Positions 11,201 to 24,191 of a DNA stretch of 64,000 nt are shown here, piece after piece (the stretch's first letter is position 1; every line of letters starts with the position of its first letter). This stretch comes from Halichondria panicea (taxonomy: Eukaryota; Porifera; Demospongiae; Suberitida; Halichondriidae), in NCBI RefSeq assembly GCF_963675165.1, contig NC_087380.1, positions 80,001 to 144,000 on the forward strand, given 5' to 3'. The notes under the pieces were generated by a model. The model was not told where the DNA came from. It saw only the letters and a program-made list of their open reading frames with translations, and made no database searches. The position numbers and the translations under genes are program-made.

Positions 11201-13318
11201 TCAGTGTGAACCATGAGTCGGCCATCTTTCAGTGGACGGTGATGACTGTTGTCTATGACAACGAGAGTTACATAGTGATGTATGGCCTGAACTCTAATGA
11301 CCTCATCAACAGCAGTGCCACTCTGCCTGGCTCCAGTGACATCAGCCTCACCAATATTGTAAGTGTGTGTATGTGTGTGTGTGTGTGTGTGATATAGTTT
11401 ACCACCCCCCTGTGTGTGTGTGTACCCTGTGTGTGTGCGTGTGATATACTGTACCCCCCACCCTGCAGGTGTACAGTGTGTTTGTGGGGGGTCTACAAGT
11501 GAAGACTAGATATTATTATCGTGTGGTGTCCACCAACTCAGCAGGCAGTACCCAATCAGAGCTGGCCACCTTCAACACCACTGGTGTTGGTGAGTGTGTG
11601 TGTTGGTGGTGTGGTGGTGTGGGTGTGTGTGTGTGTGTGTGTGCGTGTGCGTGTGCGTGTGCGTGTGCGTGTGCGTGTGCGTGCGTGTGTGTGTGTGTGT
11701 GGGTGTGTGTGCGTGTGTGTAGTGGGTTCCTACCAGCCTTGTGTTGACACTAAGCCACATCACTTCCTGGTAGTGTGTGCATGTACTGTGCATGTGACTA
11801 CAGTACCAGCACTGTGTGTGTGTGTGTGTGTACAATGTGACTACAGTACTAGCACTGTGTGTGTGCATTGACCATCACTATACATCCACTGCAGGTCCTA
11901 GTGCTCCCCTCTCCCTGAGCTACATGATGACCACACCCACTAACCACACCTTCTCATGGCTTTCTCCTAATGATACTGACATTGCTGTGAACCAGTACAC
12001 ACTCACCTGCCAGGGAACACTCAGGTACACACTATATATAATAATTATTATAATAATAACTCCTACCAATAACTCTAATAACTAATCTTCTGACAGGATT
12101 GGGGACTCTCTGGATACTATCGTCATAGTAACTGTCATGACCAGTGTGACCTCTGACCTTGTCCCATGGGCCAACTACACGTGCTTCGTGGTTGCTAGTA
12201 ACAACGATGGCTCCTCCCCCAATAGCAACGAGATCAGTTTCATCACTCCTGAAACAGGTACTATACACTAACCTCCACACACACACACTCCACACACACC
12301 CCACACACACACACACACACCCTACCCCCCACAGCTCCTAGTGGACCTCCTGGTAAATTTTTAGCTGGCTTGGATCCTACCAGAGGGATGATACCATTCA
12401 CCTGGACACCACTACCTCCAAACCAAAGGAATGGATTCATCATTGCATACTCTCTGGAGTGTAATGCAAGCTCAGCAGATACCGTTGTCATGGTGTTCCC
12501 GCCACATCCTAGCAACCAGTACACGGCTCTCAGCTACTCTGCCCTCACTGCTTACACTTGCAGTGTCCGAGCTAGGAACAGCAAGGGGGAGGGGCCACCA
12601 GCCACACTAGACGTTACCACAGGAGAAGACGGTATGTATCCAGCATGTAATAGAGTCATAACCTTGTATTGACTTTTGACCTCTATAGTTCCGGGAGCTC
12701 CTCCGATGTCATTCACTGCCACCGTTCGTACTAACGGGACGGTGCTCTTTAATTGGACTCCACCTCCCTTGGCGCAACAAAATGGCGACCTCACTGACTA
12801 CACTTTGACCTGTGCCCCGGTCCTTTCCTTCAATTATGGCCCTGAAGAGGTGGGCGGGATTGGTGAGGGGTTTTCCCCTGCCACACGCTACACGTGTACG
12901 CTCGTTGCCAGCACGGCAATCGGAGATGGTCCATCAGCCGGCGTAACCATAGTAACATGTAAGTATATAATTCCTAGAAGTTATATAGTGACTGTGGCCC
13001 CTCCCACTTCCTGTAGTTCCATCAGTACCAACTGTGAGTGTCATCACTCTATCAAGTACTCAGCTGAGGGTCAACTGGACCACACCTCTTAATGCGCTCA
13101 TCGCAGAGCATATTATATATCTGGATGGGGCGGAGTTTGGCCGGTCCCAGGGGTCAGAGTTCATTATCAGTGGTCTGCGGCCATACACAGAGTACAGTGT
13201 TGGGGTCAGTGCTAGTAACGAGGCAGGAGAGGGGTCAGTCAGTGAGGGACAGTCTGTCAGGACACTAGAGGACTGTGAGTGTTGTGTGGGTGTGGGCGTG
13301 GGTGTGTGTGGGCGGGTG

Positions 13319-13351
<33 letters not shown>

Positions 13352-16300
13352 CGGGTGTAGTGTGTGTGTGTGTGTATTTGTTAGTTTGCTGGCCTTTATT
13401 GACCCACAGTGCCCGGGCGTGTGGAGTGTGCCCCTCGCTGGATGACTAGCTCCTCCACTTCTGTCACTGTACGCTGGGCCCCGCCCACTCAGGAGAATGG
13501 CATCACACTCGCCTACCACATCCGATTGGTCCGTTATGGCAGCTCTGACTCCGCCCCCCTGGCCGAGGCTAACGTAACTAGCTCTGATAGAGAGGTGACA
13601 CTGACCCCCAGTGATGTCTTGGTGGAGGGTGTGCCCTACACTGTCCAGGTGGTGGCTGAGAATATCATCGGACGTGGTACTGAGGTCTGCCAGTCCATTG
13701 ACTTCATCGCTCAGCTTGGTAGGTGGCTATAAGCATGTCATGTGACAGGCCTCCCTAATAGCTAGTTTTGAAATTGGTTGATCCAATCTATATAATTATG
13801 ACTAGTTGAAAATCGTTCTCATTAATTACTATTATAGCTTTTGTTTTGGTCAAATGTACACCCTCACCTCCCTCTACCCCCCACAGAGCCCCCGCCCCCC
13901 TCTGGCCTGGGGGTCTCACGTACTGCTGATACTCTAACACTATCCTGGGATATACCTACTCTACTAGAGGCTAGAGGCTACGTTAGCTACACAGTGACCT
14001 TTGGACCCAGCGTGGGGTCACGCAGGAGGCGACAGACACCTGATGAATGTAGCGTGTCACTATGTAATGTTCCCGTGGAGAGAGGGGGTGTGGTCATCAG
14101 CGACCTGGACCCTGGAACGAACTATGACCTCACAGTTACACCATCCAATGAGAACGGCATTACTGGAGTGGCTGCCACGGCAACAGCTCCAAGTAAGAAC
14201 ACATACCTCAGATAATAATCTCTCTTACAATCCATACTAGTTAAGTTTCTATTTGAGCGATAAAACTATTTGCCAATTTGGCCACACCATGGATAATAGC
14301 CCATGGTCCAAGGCCGAAAAATGACAAATTCTGGCTCCAACAAAGTTTTTGATTGAAACACATCATTTGAAAGGTCTTTTTCTAAGCTTTCAGAAAATCA
14401 TCAAAATTTTGACATTGGATCAACGGTACTGAAGTTATGGCTGTTGAAAGATGTTCAACTCCTCAGAATAGTACGATGTTTGGGGACTCTTTCAGCTGCC
14501 ATAGCTTGAGTATCGTGGATACAATTTAAACGATTTTCTGATTTTCTGAAGCTTAGAAAGAGACCTTTCAAATGGTGTCATCAAAGTTTCTATTTGAGCG
14601 ATAAAACTATTTACCAATTTGGCCACACCATGGATAATAAATAGCCCGTGGTCTAAGGCCGAAAAATGGCAAATTATGGCCCCAACAAACTTTTTGATTG
14701 AAAAACATCACTTAAAAGATTTTGTCTAAGCTTTCAGAAAATCATAAAATTTTTGACATCGGATCAACGGTACTAAAGTTATGGCTGTTGAAACATGTTC
14801 AAACTACGTTTAATCTCAGAATAATTATTACGATCATCTTTAATACCAGTGATCCTTACCCCCCTCCCCCCCCAGGTGTGAGCTCCTCCCCGGTGAGTAT
14901 AGGGCTGATAGCTGGTGCCGCTGGAGGGGGAGTGGCTATCATCATTATACTCATCATTCTCATTATAATCGTCTGTTGTTGGTGAGTGGATTTATGATTG
15001 CTTTTAGTAAAGTTATGACCCCCAAAGTAGATTGCTAAATCATTTGTGTTCAGATAATCATGGTCTTTACCTTCCTCCTTAGTATGAGAATGAAGACTAA
15101 TAAACGTGGCTTCCGTCCTGAGTCAGTTGCATTGGATGACATGCTCCCAGAGGAGAGTAGGTACACTGCCAACCCCACCTCCTCCTCATCATCAGGGACC
15201 ACCTCACCACGCAGGGAGTTCACCTCTCCACTGCACATGTCCGGTGAGGGTCAGGGGGAGCAAGGAATCACTGTGCTTATTATTATTGTGAAGTACTGTA
15301 CATGTCTTGTCAATTCCTGTCCTAATTCAGAACCTTAGCTACATGTACATGTATCCTCGAGCCCTGCGGCCTGGACTCGAGGATACATGTACACAGTACA
15401 CTGTATGTATGCTGGTGGCTGTAACACATGTACTGATGTGTTGTGTGGTGACTGATTATCTTCTCCTGCAGTCAAGGACTTCCTAGAGCCTGTGGAACTG
15501 GAGGACTTCAGTGAATTTGTGGATCACATGCACCAAAACAGGAAGAAAGGATTTGAGAGAGCGTTCCTGTCGTTGCCTAGCAGCAAGCTACAGTCCAGTG
15601 CTGTGGCTGAGAGAATGCCAAAGAAAAATAGATTCCAAAATATACACCCTTGTGAGTATTGCTGTAGTGTGTCTGGTACAGGGTCATCACATGTACATGT
15701 ATTATATCTGTAGATGATGATACACGTGTCAAGCTGCAGCTGATACCTGGAGAGCCAGACTCCCACTATATCAATGCCTCCTTCATTGACGTGAGTCCCC
15801 CATCCCTCCTCTGTGTGTGTGTGTGTGTGTTACTACCCCATCCCTCCTCTGTGTGTGTGTGTGTTCCTACCCCCATCCCTCCTCTGTGTGTGTGTGTCAC
15901 CCCATCCCTCCTCTGTGTGTGTGTTACTACCCCCATCCCTCCTCTGTGTGTGTGTGTGTTACTACCCCCATCCTTCCTCTGTGTGTTACTACCCCTATCC
16001 CTCCTCTGTGTGTGTGTGTGTGTTACTACATCCCTCCTCTGTGTGTGTGTTACTACCCCATCCCTCCTCTGTGTGTGTGTCACTACCCTCTCCCTCTGAT
16101 TTGTAGGGCTATAACAAGCCTGGCCTGTACATCGCAGCACAGGGACCACTACCACACACAGTCGATGACTTCTGGCGTATGATCTGGGAATACAAGTTAG
16201 AGCATATTGTCATGCTCACCAAATGCAAGGAAGGAGGCAAGGTTGGTAGTTGGTGTCATCATGATACTCTGTTGTTATTGACCCCCCCTCACAGACTAAG

Positions 16301-16450
16301 TGTACTCAGTATTGGCCTTCAGAGGTCAACGGTGAATACATCACTCCCTCCAACAGCCTCTCCATTGTCTGTCATGAACACACACCATACGCTGACTATG
16401 AGATAAGGAAGTTCTTTATTACTGACGTGAGTGATTCTTCAGTACCCCCC

Positions 16451-16511
<61 letters not shown>

Positions 16512-16557
16512 GGTACACATACTTGGATATCTATGGATCATTAGTAACCCCCCCCCC

Positions 16558-16620
<63 letters not shown>

Positions 16621-17744
16621 GAGCAAGCCCGACGACCCAGGCTTGGTTGTCAACCACTACCTGTTCACCAGCTGGCCTGATCACGGTGTACCAGAGTATG
16701 CCACTGCTCTGATTGGCTTCATCAAACGTGTGCGTGCTCGCTTCAACCCAGAGAAGGCCCCCCTCCTGGTGCACTGTAGTGCCGGGGTGGGTCGTACTGG
16801 CACCTTTATAGTCATGGATACAATGCTGGAGAGGATCAAGAAACAGAGCTCTGTCAATGTCTACCAGACACTACAGGACATCCGCTTGAAGAGGGCTAAG
16901 ATGGTTCAGACTCAGGTCAGTACCCTCCGTATGATTGTCCAGGGGGCCAAACTAAGCGTAGTTGTTATATCGGCCACTTATGATTCTAAAATAGTTGGCG
17001 CAGATCTGAATGAAAAAAGAAATAACCTAAAAAACTACGTCTTGTTTCACAGGATCAGTTTGTGTTCATCCACGATGCTCTGAATGACCTGATACGCTGT
17101 GGTGATACTGAGATCCCCTCCATTGATATCCGCACTCGTGTGGGCGGCCTACACAAGATCAGAGCCGGGGGAGACCATATCTCAGAGTTCAACTACCAGT
17201 TTCAGGTACAAAGGTCACTCAGTCCATCGTACATGTACTAACCCACCCCCTCTTCAGCTGCTGAATCAGGTGAGCCCCGAAGGACAGCCACTCAATGAAG
17301 CATTGCAGCATTACAACATTCACAAGAATAGATACCAGGACAAGGTTCCGAGTAAGTTATCATGTGACATGGTCCTTAGTCATGTGACCATGTGCCCCTC
17401 CCCCCACTAGATTCCAACTCGTGTGTATACCTCAGCCACACTGAAATAGCTGGAGGAGAATATATCAATGCCAGCTTCATCAATGTAAGTACCCCCCCCC
17501 CCCACTGTACTAAGCTGCCACCATCCCCCTCTCCCTAAAGCTGCCACCATAACCCCTCTCTCCCTCCCTCAGGGCTACAAGCATCCCAAGGCGTACATTG
17601 CCACCCAGGCTCCACTGGACACCACAGTGGAGGACTTCTGGCGCATGATCTGGGAGTTCCAGAGTCGTGCTATAGTGATGCTCTGTGACATCGAGGAGGA
17701 GAAGGAGGTATTATTATTATAGTTGTCCCCAAATTTCAGTGTGT

Positions 17745-17799
<55 letters not shown>

Positions 17800-20232
17800 C
17801 GTGCGTGAAGGTGTGTGCGTGCGTGCGTGAAGGTGTGTGTGTGTGTGACTCTATCCTCTCCCATGCATAGGAGAAGAGCTACCAGTGGTGGCCTCGTGAG
17901 GTGGACAAGCCTGTGTCCGTGAGTTCACTGCTAGTGACACTGGTATCACAGGAGCAGCTGGCGGAGGGGCTAGTGCGCTGGAACCTCACAGTCGCAGGGG
18001 AGAAGGTATGTACTGACTTAATTAGTCTATCTACAGTTGTATTTATATCACGTTGTCAAGTGTAATTCTTTATTTATTACAGCAGACATGATTTGGTAAA
18101 GGGTCATCATGATAGAATCCTCGTGTTGTATGACATATACAGGCAACTCTCCCTCGTGCTTGTGCCAGTATAATTATTTCATGTCTCATGCTATATTATC
18201 TTACTTCTTATTTTACGCTGTACTTTGACCTCACTGCTACAGGGTGGATCTCCCGGACACACAAAGTTATCCATCTCTCTCTTCCACTACACCGATTGGT
18301 CGGAGAATGATAGACCACTCAACACCGAGGCCACCCTCAAAATGGTGGATGAGGTCAACAGGGTTCAGAGGTCAACCAACAACAAACCCATCACGGTCAT
18401 GTGCAAGTAAGCTACCTCTATGTGTGCAGTATTAAGCCAACTCACTCTAAATAATTATACGGTATTTGTGGCCCATACATAATTTCATCCATCATTAATT
18501 TTGGTTGTGTGCATAGTTTAGTGATGTATCTACACACAATACTAGTCTGAGAGCAGAGCCATGTATAACCCTCCTCCACTGCAGTGATGGTATGGGTAGG
18601 ACTGGAGCATTCATCTGTATCCATGCTCAACTAGAGAGGCTGAAAACTGAAGGAGTGATGGACGTGTTCCAGTTTGCCAAGTCAGCACGATTCCACCGAA
18701 GCAGCCTCATCATAGAGATGGTGAGGAAGCAGCTACCATACCACTGTACACAGTTTAGCAACTATTAACACCAGTGCGAGTAAAAACGTTTGCCAATTAA
18801 CACTGGATCTGCCAATCGAATTGAACTCTTGGTTGTAATAACGGTGTAAATTGAGGCTTGTAAATAATATCAGTTACTCTCACAGTGATGTGTGTGTACA
18901 GTAGTCACACCTCCCTCCTCCCCATGACCCAGTTACTCTCACAGTGATGTGTGTGTACAGTAGTCACACCTCCCTCCTCCCCATGACCCAGTTACTCTCA
19001 CAGTGATGTGTGTGTACAGTAGTCACACCTCCCTCCTCCCCATGACCCAGTTACTCTCACAGTGATGTGTGTGTACAGTAGTCACACCTCCCTCCTCCCC
19101 ATGACCCAGTTACTCTCACAGTGATGTGTGTGTACAGTAGTCACACCTCCCTCCTCCCCATGACCCCAGTTACTCTCACAGTGATGGTGTGTACAGTAGT
19201 CACACCCCCCTCCTCCCCATGACCCAGTTACTCTCACAGTGATGTGTGTGTACAGTAGTCACACCTCCCTCCTCCCCATGACCCAGTTACTCTCACAGTG
19301 ATGTGTGTGTACAGTAGTCACACCCCCCCCCCATGACCCAGTTACTCTCACAGTGATGGTGTGTACAGTAGTCACACCCCCCTCCTCCCCATGACCCAGT
19401 TACTCTCACAGTGATGGTGTGTACAGTAGTCACACACCCCCCCCCATGACCCAGTTACTCTCACAGTGATGTGTGTGTACAGTAGTCACACCTCCCTCCT
19501 CCCCATGACCCAGTTACTCTCACAGTGATGTGTGTGTACAGTAGTCACACCTCCCTCCTCCCCATGACCCAGTTACTCTCACAGTGATGGTGTGTACAGT
19601 AGTCACACCCCCCCCATGACCTAGTTACTCTCACAGTGATGTGTGTGTACAGTAGTCACACCCCCTCCCCCCCATGACCTAGTTACTCTCACAGTGATGT
19701 GTGTGTACAGTAGTCACACCTCCCTCCTCCCCATGACCCAGTTACTCTCACAGTGATGTGTGTGTACAGTAGTCACACCCCCTCCCCCCCATGACCTAGT
19801 TACTCTCACAGTGATGTGTGTGTACAGTAGTCACACCTCCCTCCTCCCCATGACCCAGTTACTCTCACAGTGATGTGTGTGTACAGTAGTCACACCCCGG
19901 CCCTCCCCCCCATGACCCAGTTACTCTCACAGTGATGTGTGTGTACAGTAGTCACACCTCCCTCCTCCCCATGACCTAGTTACTCTCACAGTGATGTGTG
20001 TGTACAGTAGTCACACCTCCCTCCTCCCCATGACCTAGTTACTCTCACAGTGATGTGTGTGTACAGTAGTCACACACCCCCCCCCCCATGACCCAGTTAC
20101 TCTCACAGTGATGTGTGTACAGTAGTCACACCCCCCCCCACTCCCATGCAGGAGCACTATATATTCTGTCACGATGTTCTGGCGGACTATGTGGACACGC
20201 TGAGTGAGGTCAGTGGCTACTCCAACTTCTAG
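8270..20232 (+). CDS. Receptor protein tyrosine phosphatase 1: V-like + 5 Ig + 7 FN3 + TM + D1/D2 (31 exons, about 2010 aa)
   Basis: Single-pass receptor. Exons start 8270, 8551, 9121, 9437, 9755, 10154, 10768, 11162, 11469, 11895, 12097, 12335, 12689, 13017, 13410, 13887, 14876, 15083, 15472, 15714, 16107, 16295, 16619, 17053, 17258, 17411, 17573, 17871, 18243, 18585, 20152; total 6033 bases, phases consistent. Signal peptide 1-25; V-like domain about 26-136; Ig about 137-641; FN3 about 642-1324, the last with SRRRRQ, a possible furin site; TM ([12 protein letters not shown]) within 1325-1360; wedge ([14 protein letters not shown]). D1 has WPDHG (Asp 1609) and [11 protein letters not shown] (Cys 1641), so it should be active. 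D2 keeps CX5R as MCNDGMGRTG (Cys 1938) but has DWSEND in place of the WPD loop, so it is probably inactive. Most ectodomain exons are phase 1-1. RPTPs dephosphorylate phosphotyrosine at the plasma membrane; the ligand is unknown. The architecture resembles LAR-like RPTPs, without clear one-to-one orthology. Confidence 0.93.
10600..10705. repeat. Dispersed repeat copy in an RPTP1 intron
   Basis: Nearly identical to 2595-2710; it lies just upstream of the exon starting at 10768. Confidence 0.75.
11620..11712 (+). repeat. (GT)n/(GTGTGC)n microsatellite
   Basis: Intronic GT-rich tract in RPTP1 just after the FN3 exon ending at 11589. It yields long spurious Cys/Val and Thr/His reading frames. 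Confidence 0.9.
14240..14810. repeat. Duplicated intronic repeat (two about 220-bp direct copies)
   Basis: 14245-14462 and 14586-14805 are direct, about 90% identical copies sharing TTTGAGCGATAAAACTATTT, GGCCACACCATGGATAAT and ATCAACGGTACT. The spacer holds a partial inverted copy. Related sequence (CGATTTTACGATTTTTTTGAAAG and following) occurs in introns of receptors A (40735-40950) and B (56330-56540). Confidence 0.75.
15343..15394. repeat. Foldback element in RPTP1 intron
   Basis: TGTACATGTATCCTCGAG is followed, a few bases later, by its complement CTCGAGGATACATGTACA: an almost perfect hairpin about 50 bases long. Confidence 0.85.
15796..16100 (+). repeat. Minisatellite filling an RPTP1 intron
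   Basis: About nine units of CATCCCTCCTCTG(TG)n followed by TTACTACCC occupy almost the whole intron between the donor at 15791 and the acceptor at 16106. Confidence 0.9.
16447..16618 (+). repeat. Two (CA)n tracts filling an RPTP1 intron
   Basis: C-run plus (CA)n at 16447-16510 and again at 16551-16618, separated by a unique 40-base stretch. The second directly abuts the acceptor of the catalytic exon at 16619. Confidence 0.9.
18871..20135 (+). repeat. 59-bp minisatellite, about 22 copies, in the last RPTP1 intron
   Basis: Unit starts CAGTTACTCTCACAGTGATG, continues with GTGTACAGTAGTCACAC and a pyrimidine-rich CTCCCTCCTCCCCATGACC. The array ends in a diverged unit whose pyrimidine tract and CCCATGCAG supply the real acceptor for the final exon at 20152. 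Confidence 0.95.
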
Positions 20233-20682
20233 TGCAGGAACTGAACTTTGTTATTATAGTCATTAATTTTGTATTCACATGCTCTTTGTTGCCTCCACTC
20301 ATGACGCAGCTATCACGAGCTGATCATGTGCAGAGATATTTAATTTACACTTTAATATTTGTACAGAACAGTCTAGGAGAACAATTGTTGTGTAATATTG
20401 TATATCATTTGTAAGCACGCTTTGTGTATGATTATGTTGAACAAGATTTCACGCTGGTACCATCGTTGTTGAAGAATTAAAGATTTAATATTAATTTTCA
20501 TTAAAAAAACATTTTAATGGCATGGTTAGACATTTTCAAAGAGTCTTGGCAACCAGTATAAGGAGCTATTCTACACAATGTCTATATCAGGGCTTGTGTG
20601 GCTAGTTCACAGCAAAAATTATAATTATGTAGAAACAAAAAAGTAATAACAGTACATCTTTTTATAGTGTTTGTGAAAGTGT
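20233..20682. other. Convergent 3' flanks of the two RPTP genes
   Basis: AT-rich, non-coding. An AATTAAAG block near 20474 could serve as a polyadenylation signal for RPTP1. Confidence 0.5.
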
Positions 20683-21895
20683 TCAAATCATATCCTTAAA
20701 GTTGGCATAGTTGTCGAACTTGTCAATGAAGTCAGCAAGCACCTCGTGACAGAATGCATAGTTGGTCTGCACAGGAGAGAGAGAGAGAGAGAGAGCAGTG
20801 ATTACAAGGGAGTACATAGGTCATCACTGGAAGGCATGGGCAACACATGACATTGTGGTAATGGTATTTAGTACTAATGAATATGCATGGTGGATACACC
20901 ACGAAGGGTTAATGAATATGCATGGTGGATACACCACAAAGGGTAGAACAGCCCTGGCTAGTGGCTAGGGGTCAATCACTGCCAATCAACACTTTAGCCT
21001 CTATAGCTAGCTTGCAGCAGGCCATTATATACTGTGCAGTAGTTACATGGCCACTCACCACATCGGGCACTAGGCCTGCACGCTGAATACGAGCCAACTT
21101 GATGGACTGGAAGAAGTCCACCACTCCCTCAGTTTTCAGCCTCTCCAGTTGTGCATGGATACAGATGAAGGTGCCAGTACGCCCCACGCCATCACTAGAG
21201 GGGGGGAAAGGGGGAGGGGCTTAGTTCATGACAGCCGGTGCATGCTGTTTAAAGCCTTCAATGAAAGGCTATGCAAACATTGAGCACTTTCAATGTTGTT
21301 TTAGAGTGCCTAAACATCCACCACACAGTGTATAGAGGGCCCACCACACAGTGTATAGAATGATAATGGACAGGATATACTAGAATACACACACTGCACT
21401 GGAATACACACACTGGAATACACATACTGCACTGGAATACACATACTGGAATGGAATGGACATACTGGAATGGGAATATTAGAATCAACTCTATAGGGAA
21501 TGAACCACACAACAGGAAATGTTAAGCATGCTGTGAATATCATTAACACAACATTAATGGACATACTTGCACATGACAGTGATGGGTCGGTTGCCAGTGG
21601 ACATCTGAGACTTTGTTATCATATCCAACATCTCAATGAGGGTCCCAGTTTTAGGTCGTCCATCCAGAGGCCATTCAGTGTGATGGAACAGAGTCACTGT
21701 GAACCCATCCATCTGCTTGCCATTAGCAGCCTATAGGGAGTTACAGGCAGCTTAATAAGAGACAGTCTGTACACACAGTACACAGCACACACACAGAGGC
21801 TATTAATCCCCCATATCTAGTGGCATATCTCATGGTCAAAAGCTCTTGAGGCATATTCTCTTGGGAATTAATTACATACCAGCCACTCAATGACC

Positions 21896-21983
<88 letters not shown>

Positions 21984-24138
21984 CTTCTCTTCCTGAATGG
22001 TGAACTTGCGGACAGTGAAGTCACCATAGGCAGCCTTGGCCTGGAGAGTGACTGTGATCTTGCCTGTGTATGTGTGTGTGTAGGGATACAGTCATGTACT
22101 GCATCACTGAACCACAGTCCACCTAGACTACATATTGACTGTACTGAGACAGACAGCTAGTACACACAGGTATGAATGAGCAGCTACCATAAAGGACAGG
22201 CTCGTCCTCCTTGGGTGGCCAGTAAGGTGCAGCGGACTCTTGCCCTCCCTCCTCTGAGTTACACACCATCGCCACTGTCTTGCTCTTGAACTCCCAGATC
22301 ATACGCCAGAAGTCATCCACCGTGTTCCTGAGAGGACCCTGGGCTGCTATATAAGCATTACGTTGCTTGTAGCCCTGAGAGGGGGGGTTATCAATAAGGA
22401 CAGGACATTGTACGTGCAGCTGGCGTATAAGCGCTGAGTGTGTGTAGACATTGTGGCCACAAGTAATTCCCTAGAAGGCGGCAGTGGCAGCCACAGGAAT
22501 GTCAACAATAACCACAGTCATAAACACACAATCCACAATGCACTGCAGTACTTCACAATACTACAGTACATTGTATTACTATGTGTATACACTCACATCA
22601 ATGAAGCTGGCATTGATGTACTCTGAGCCGTCCTCTCCACTGGGCCTCAGTCTGGCACGGGACATGTTGTCTGAGGGGGAGAGGGAGACTGTGAGTTGGA
22701 GGTTGGAGACCCTAGTACTAGCAAGGCTAATAGATGACCTTGATAATGCTGGGGAAGTACCAATGGGCCCACTGTACACAGTTATACAGTTATAAGAAAG
22801 CCCTACCACATACACACACACACACACACACAGTATAGCTTAGAGTATTGTAGGGAAGCCTTAGGCAGTCAGTGCATTAGAGCATCACTGCCATCTGCTT
22901 CATATGCTCAAACATGGGGGTGGGTGTTGGGGGGCAACTACTAGCATGAAGCCAGCTATTGCAGCAGCACTGATGACTCACGTACATGGCCCCTGACTAT
23001 TGCTAGTATAGCTTACATGGCCCCTGACTATTGCTAGTATATAGCTTACATGGCCCCTGACTATTGCTAGTATAGCTTACATGACCCCCTGTCTATTGCT
23101 AGTATATAGCTTACATGGCCCCCTGTCTATTGCTAGTATATAGCTTACATGGCCCCCTGTCTATTGCTAGTATATAGCTTACATGGCCCCCTGTCTATTG
23201 CTAGTATATAGCTTACATGGCCCCCTGTCTATTGCTAGTATATAGCTTACATGGCCCCCTGTCTATTGCTAGTATATAGCTTACATGGCCCCCTGACTAT
23301 TGCTAGTATATAGCTTACATGGCCCCTGTCTATTGCTAGTATATAGCTTACATGGCCCCCTTTGGCTATTGCTAGTATATAGCTCACATGGCCCTCTGGC
23401 TATTGCTAGTATATAGCTTACATGGCCCCCTGTCTATTGCTAGTATATAGCTTACATGGCCCTCTGGCTATTGCTAGTATATAGCTTACATGGCACTCTG
23501 TCTATTGCTAGTATAGCTTACATGGCCCTCTGGCTATTGCTAGTATATAGCTTACATGGCACTCTGTCTATTGCTAGTATATAGCTTACATGGCCCCCTG
23601 GCTATTGCTAGTATACAGCTTACATGGCACTCTGGCTATTGCTAGTATATAGCTTACATGGCACTCTGTCTATTGCTAGTATAGCTTACATGGCCCTCTG
23701 TCTATTGCTAGTATATAGCTTACATGGCCCCCTGGCTATTGCTAGTATATAGCTTACATGGCCCTCTGGCTATTGCTAGTATATAGCTTACATGGCACTC
23801 TGTCTATTGCTAGTATAGCTTACATGGCCCTCTGGCTATTGCTAGTATATAGCTTACATGGCCCCCTTTGGCTATTGCTAGTATATAGCTTACATGGCCC
23901 CCTGGCTATTGCTAGTATATAGCTTACATGGCACTCTGTCTATTGCTAGTATATAGCTTACATGGCCCCCTGGCTATTGCTAGTATACAGCTTACATGAC
24001 CCCCTGTCTGATGCTAGTATAAGCTTACATGGCACTCTGTCTGGGTATCTGTTCTTGTCCTTGTTGAAGTGTTCGTTTGCATCATTCACATCCTCTGGGT
24101 CAGGAACACGACTCACCTCCTCCAGCAGCTACAGTGGT

Positions 24139-24191
<53 letters not shown>

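Noticed and set aside
22438-22795. Plus-strand frames across the RPTP2 exon 22597-22670
   Set aside because: The minus frame encodes the conserved [10 protein letters not shown] motif with correct splice sites; the plus frames are shadows.
18871-24045. CRISPR-like regular arrays (59-bp and 34-bp periodicity)
   Set aside because: There are no unique spacers; units are repeated whole, and the context is intronic in animal genes.
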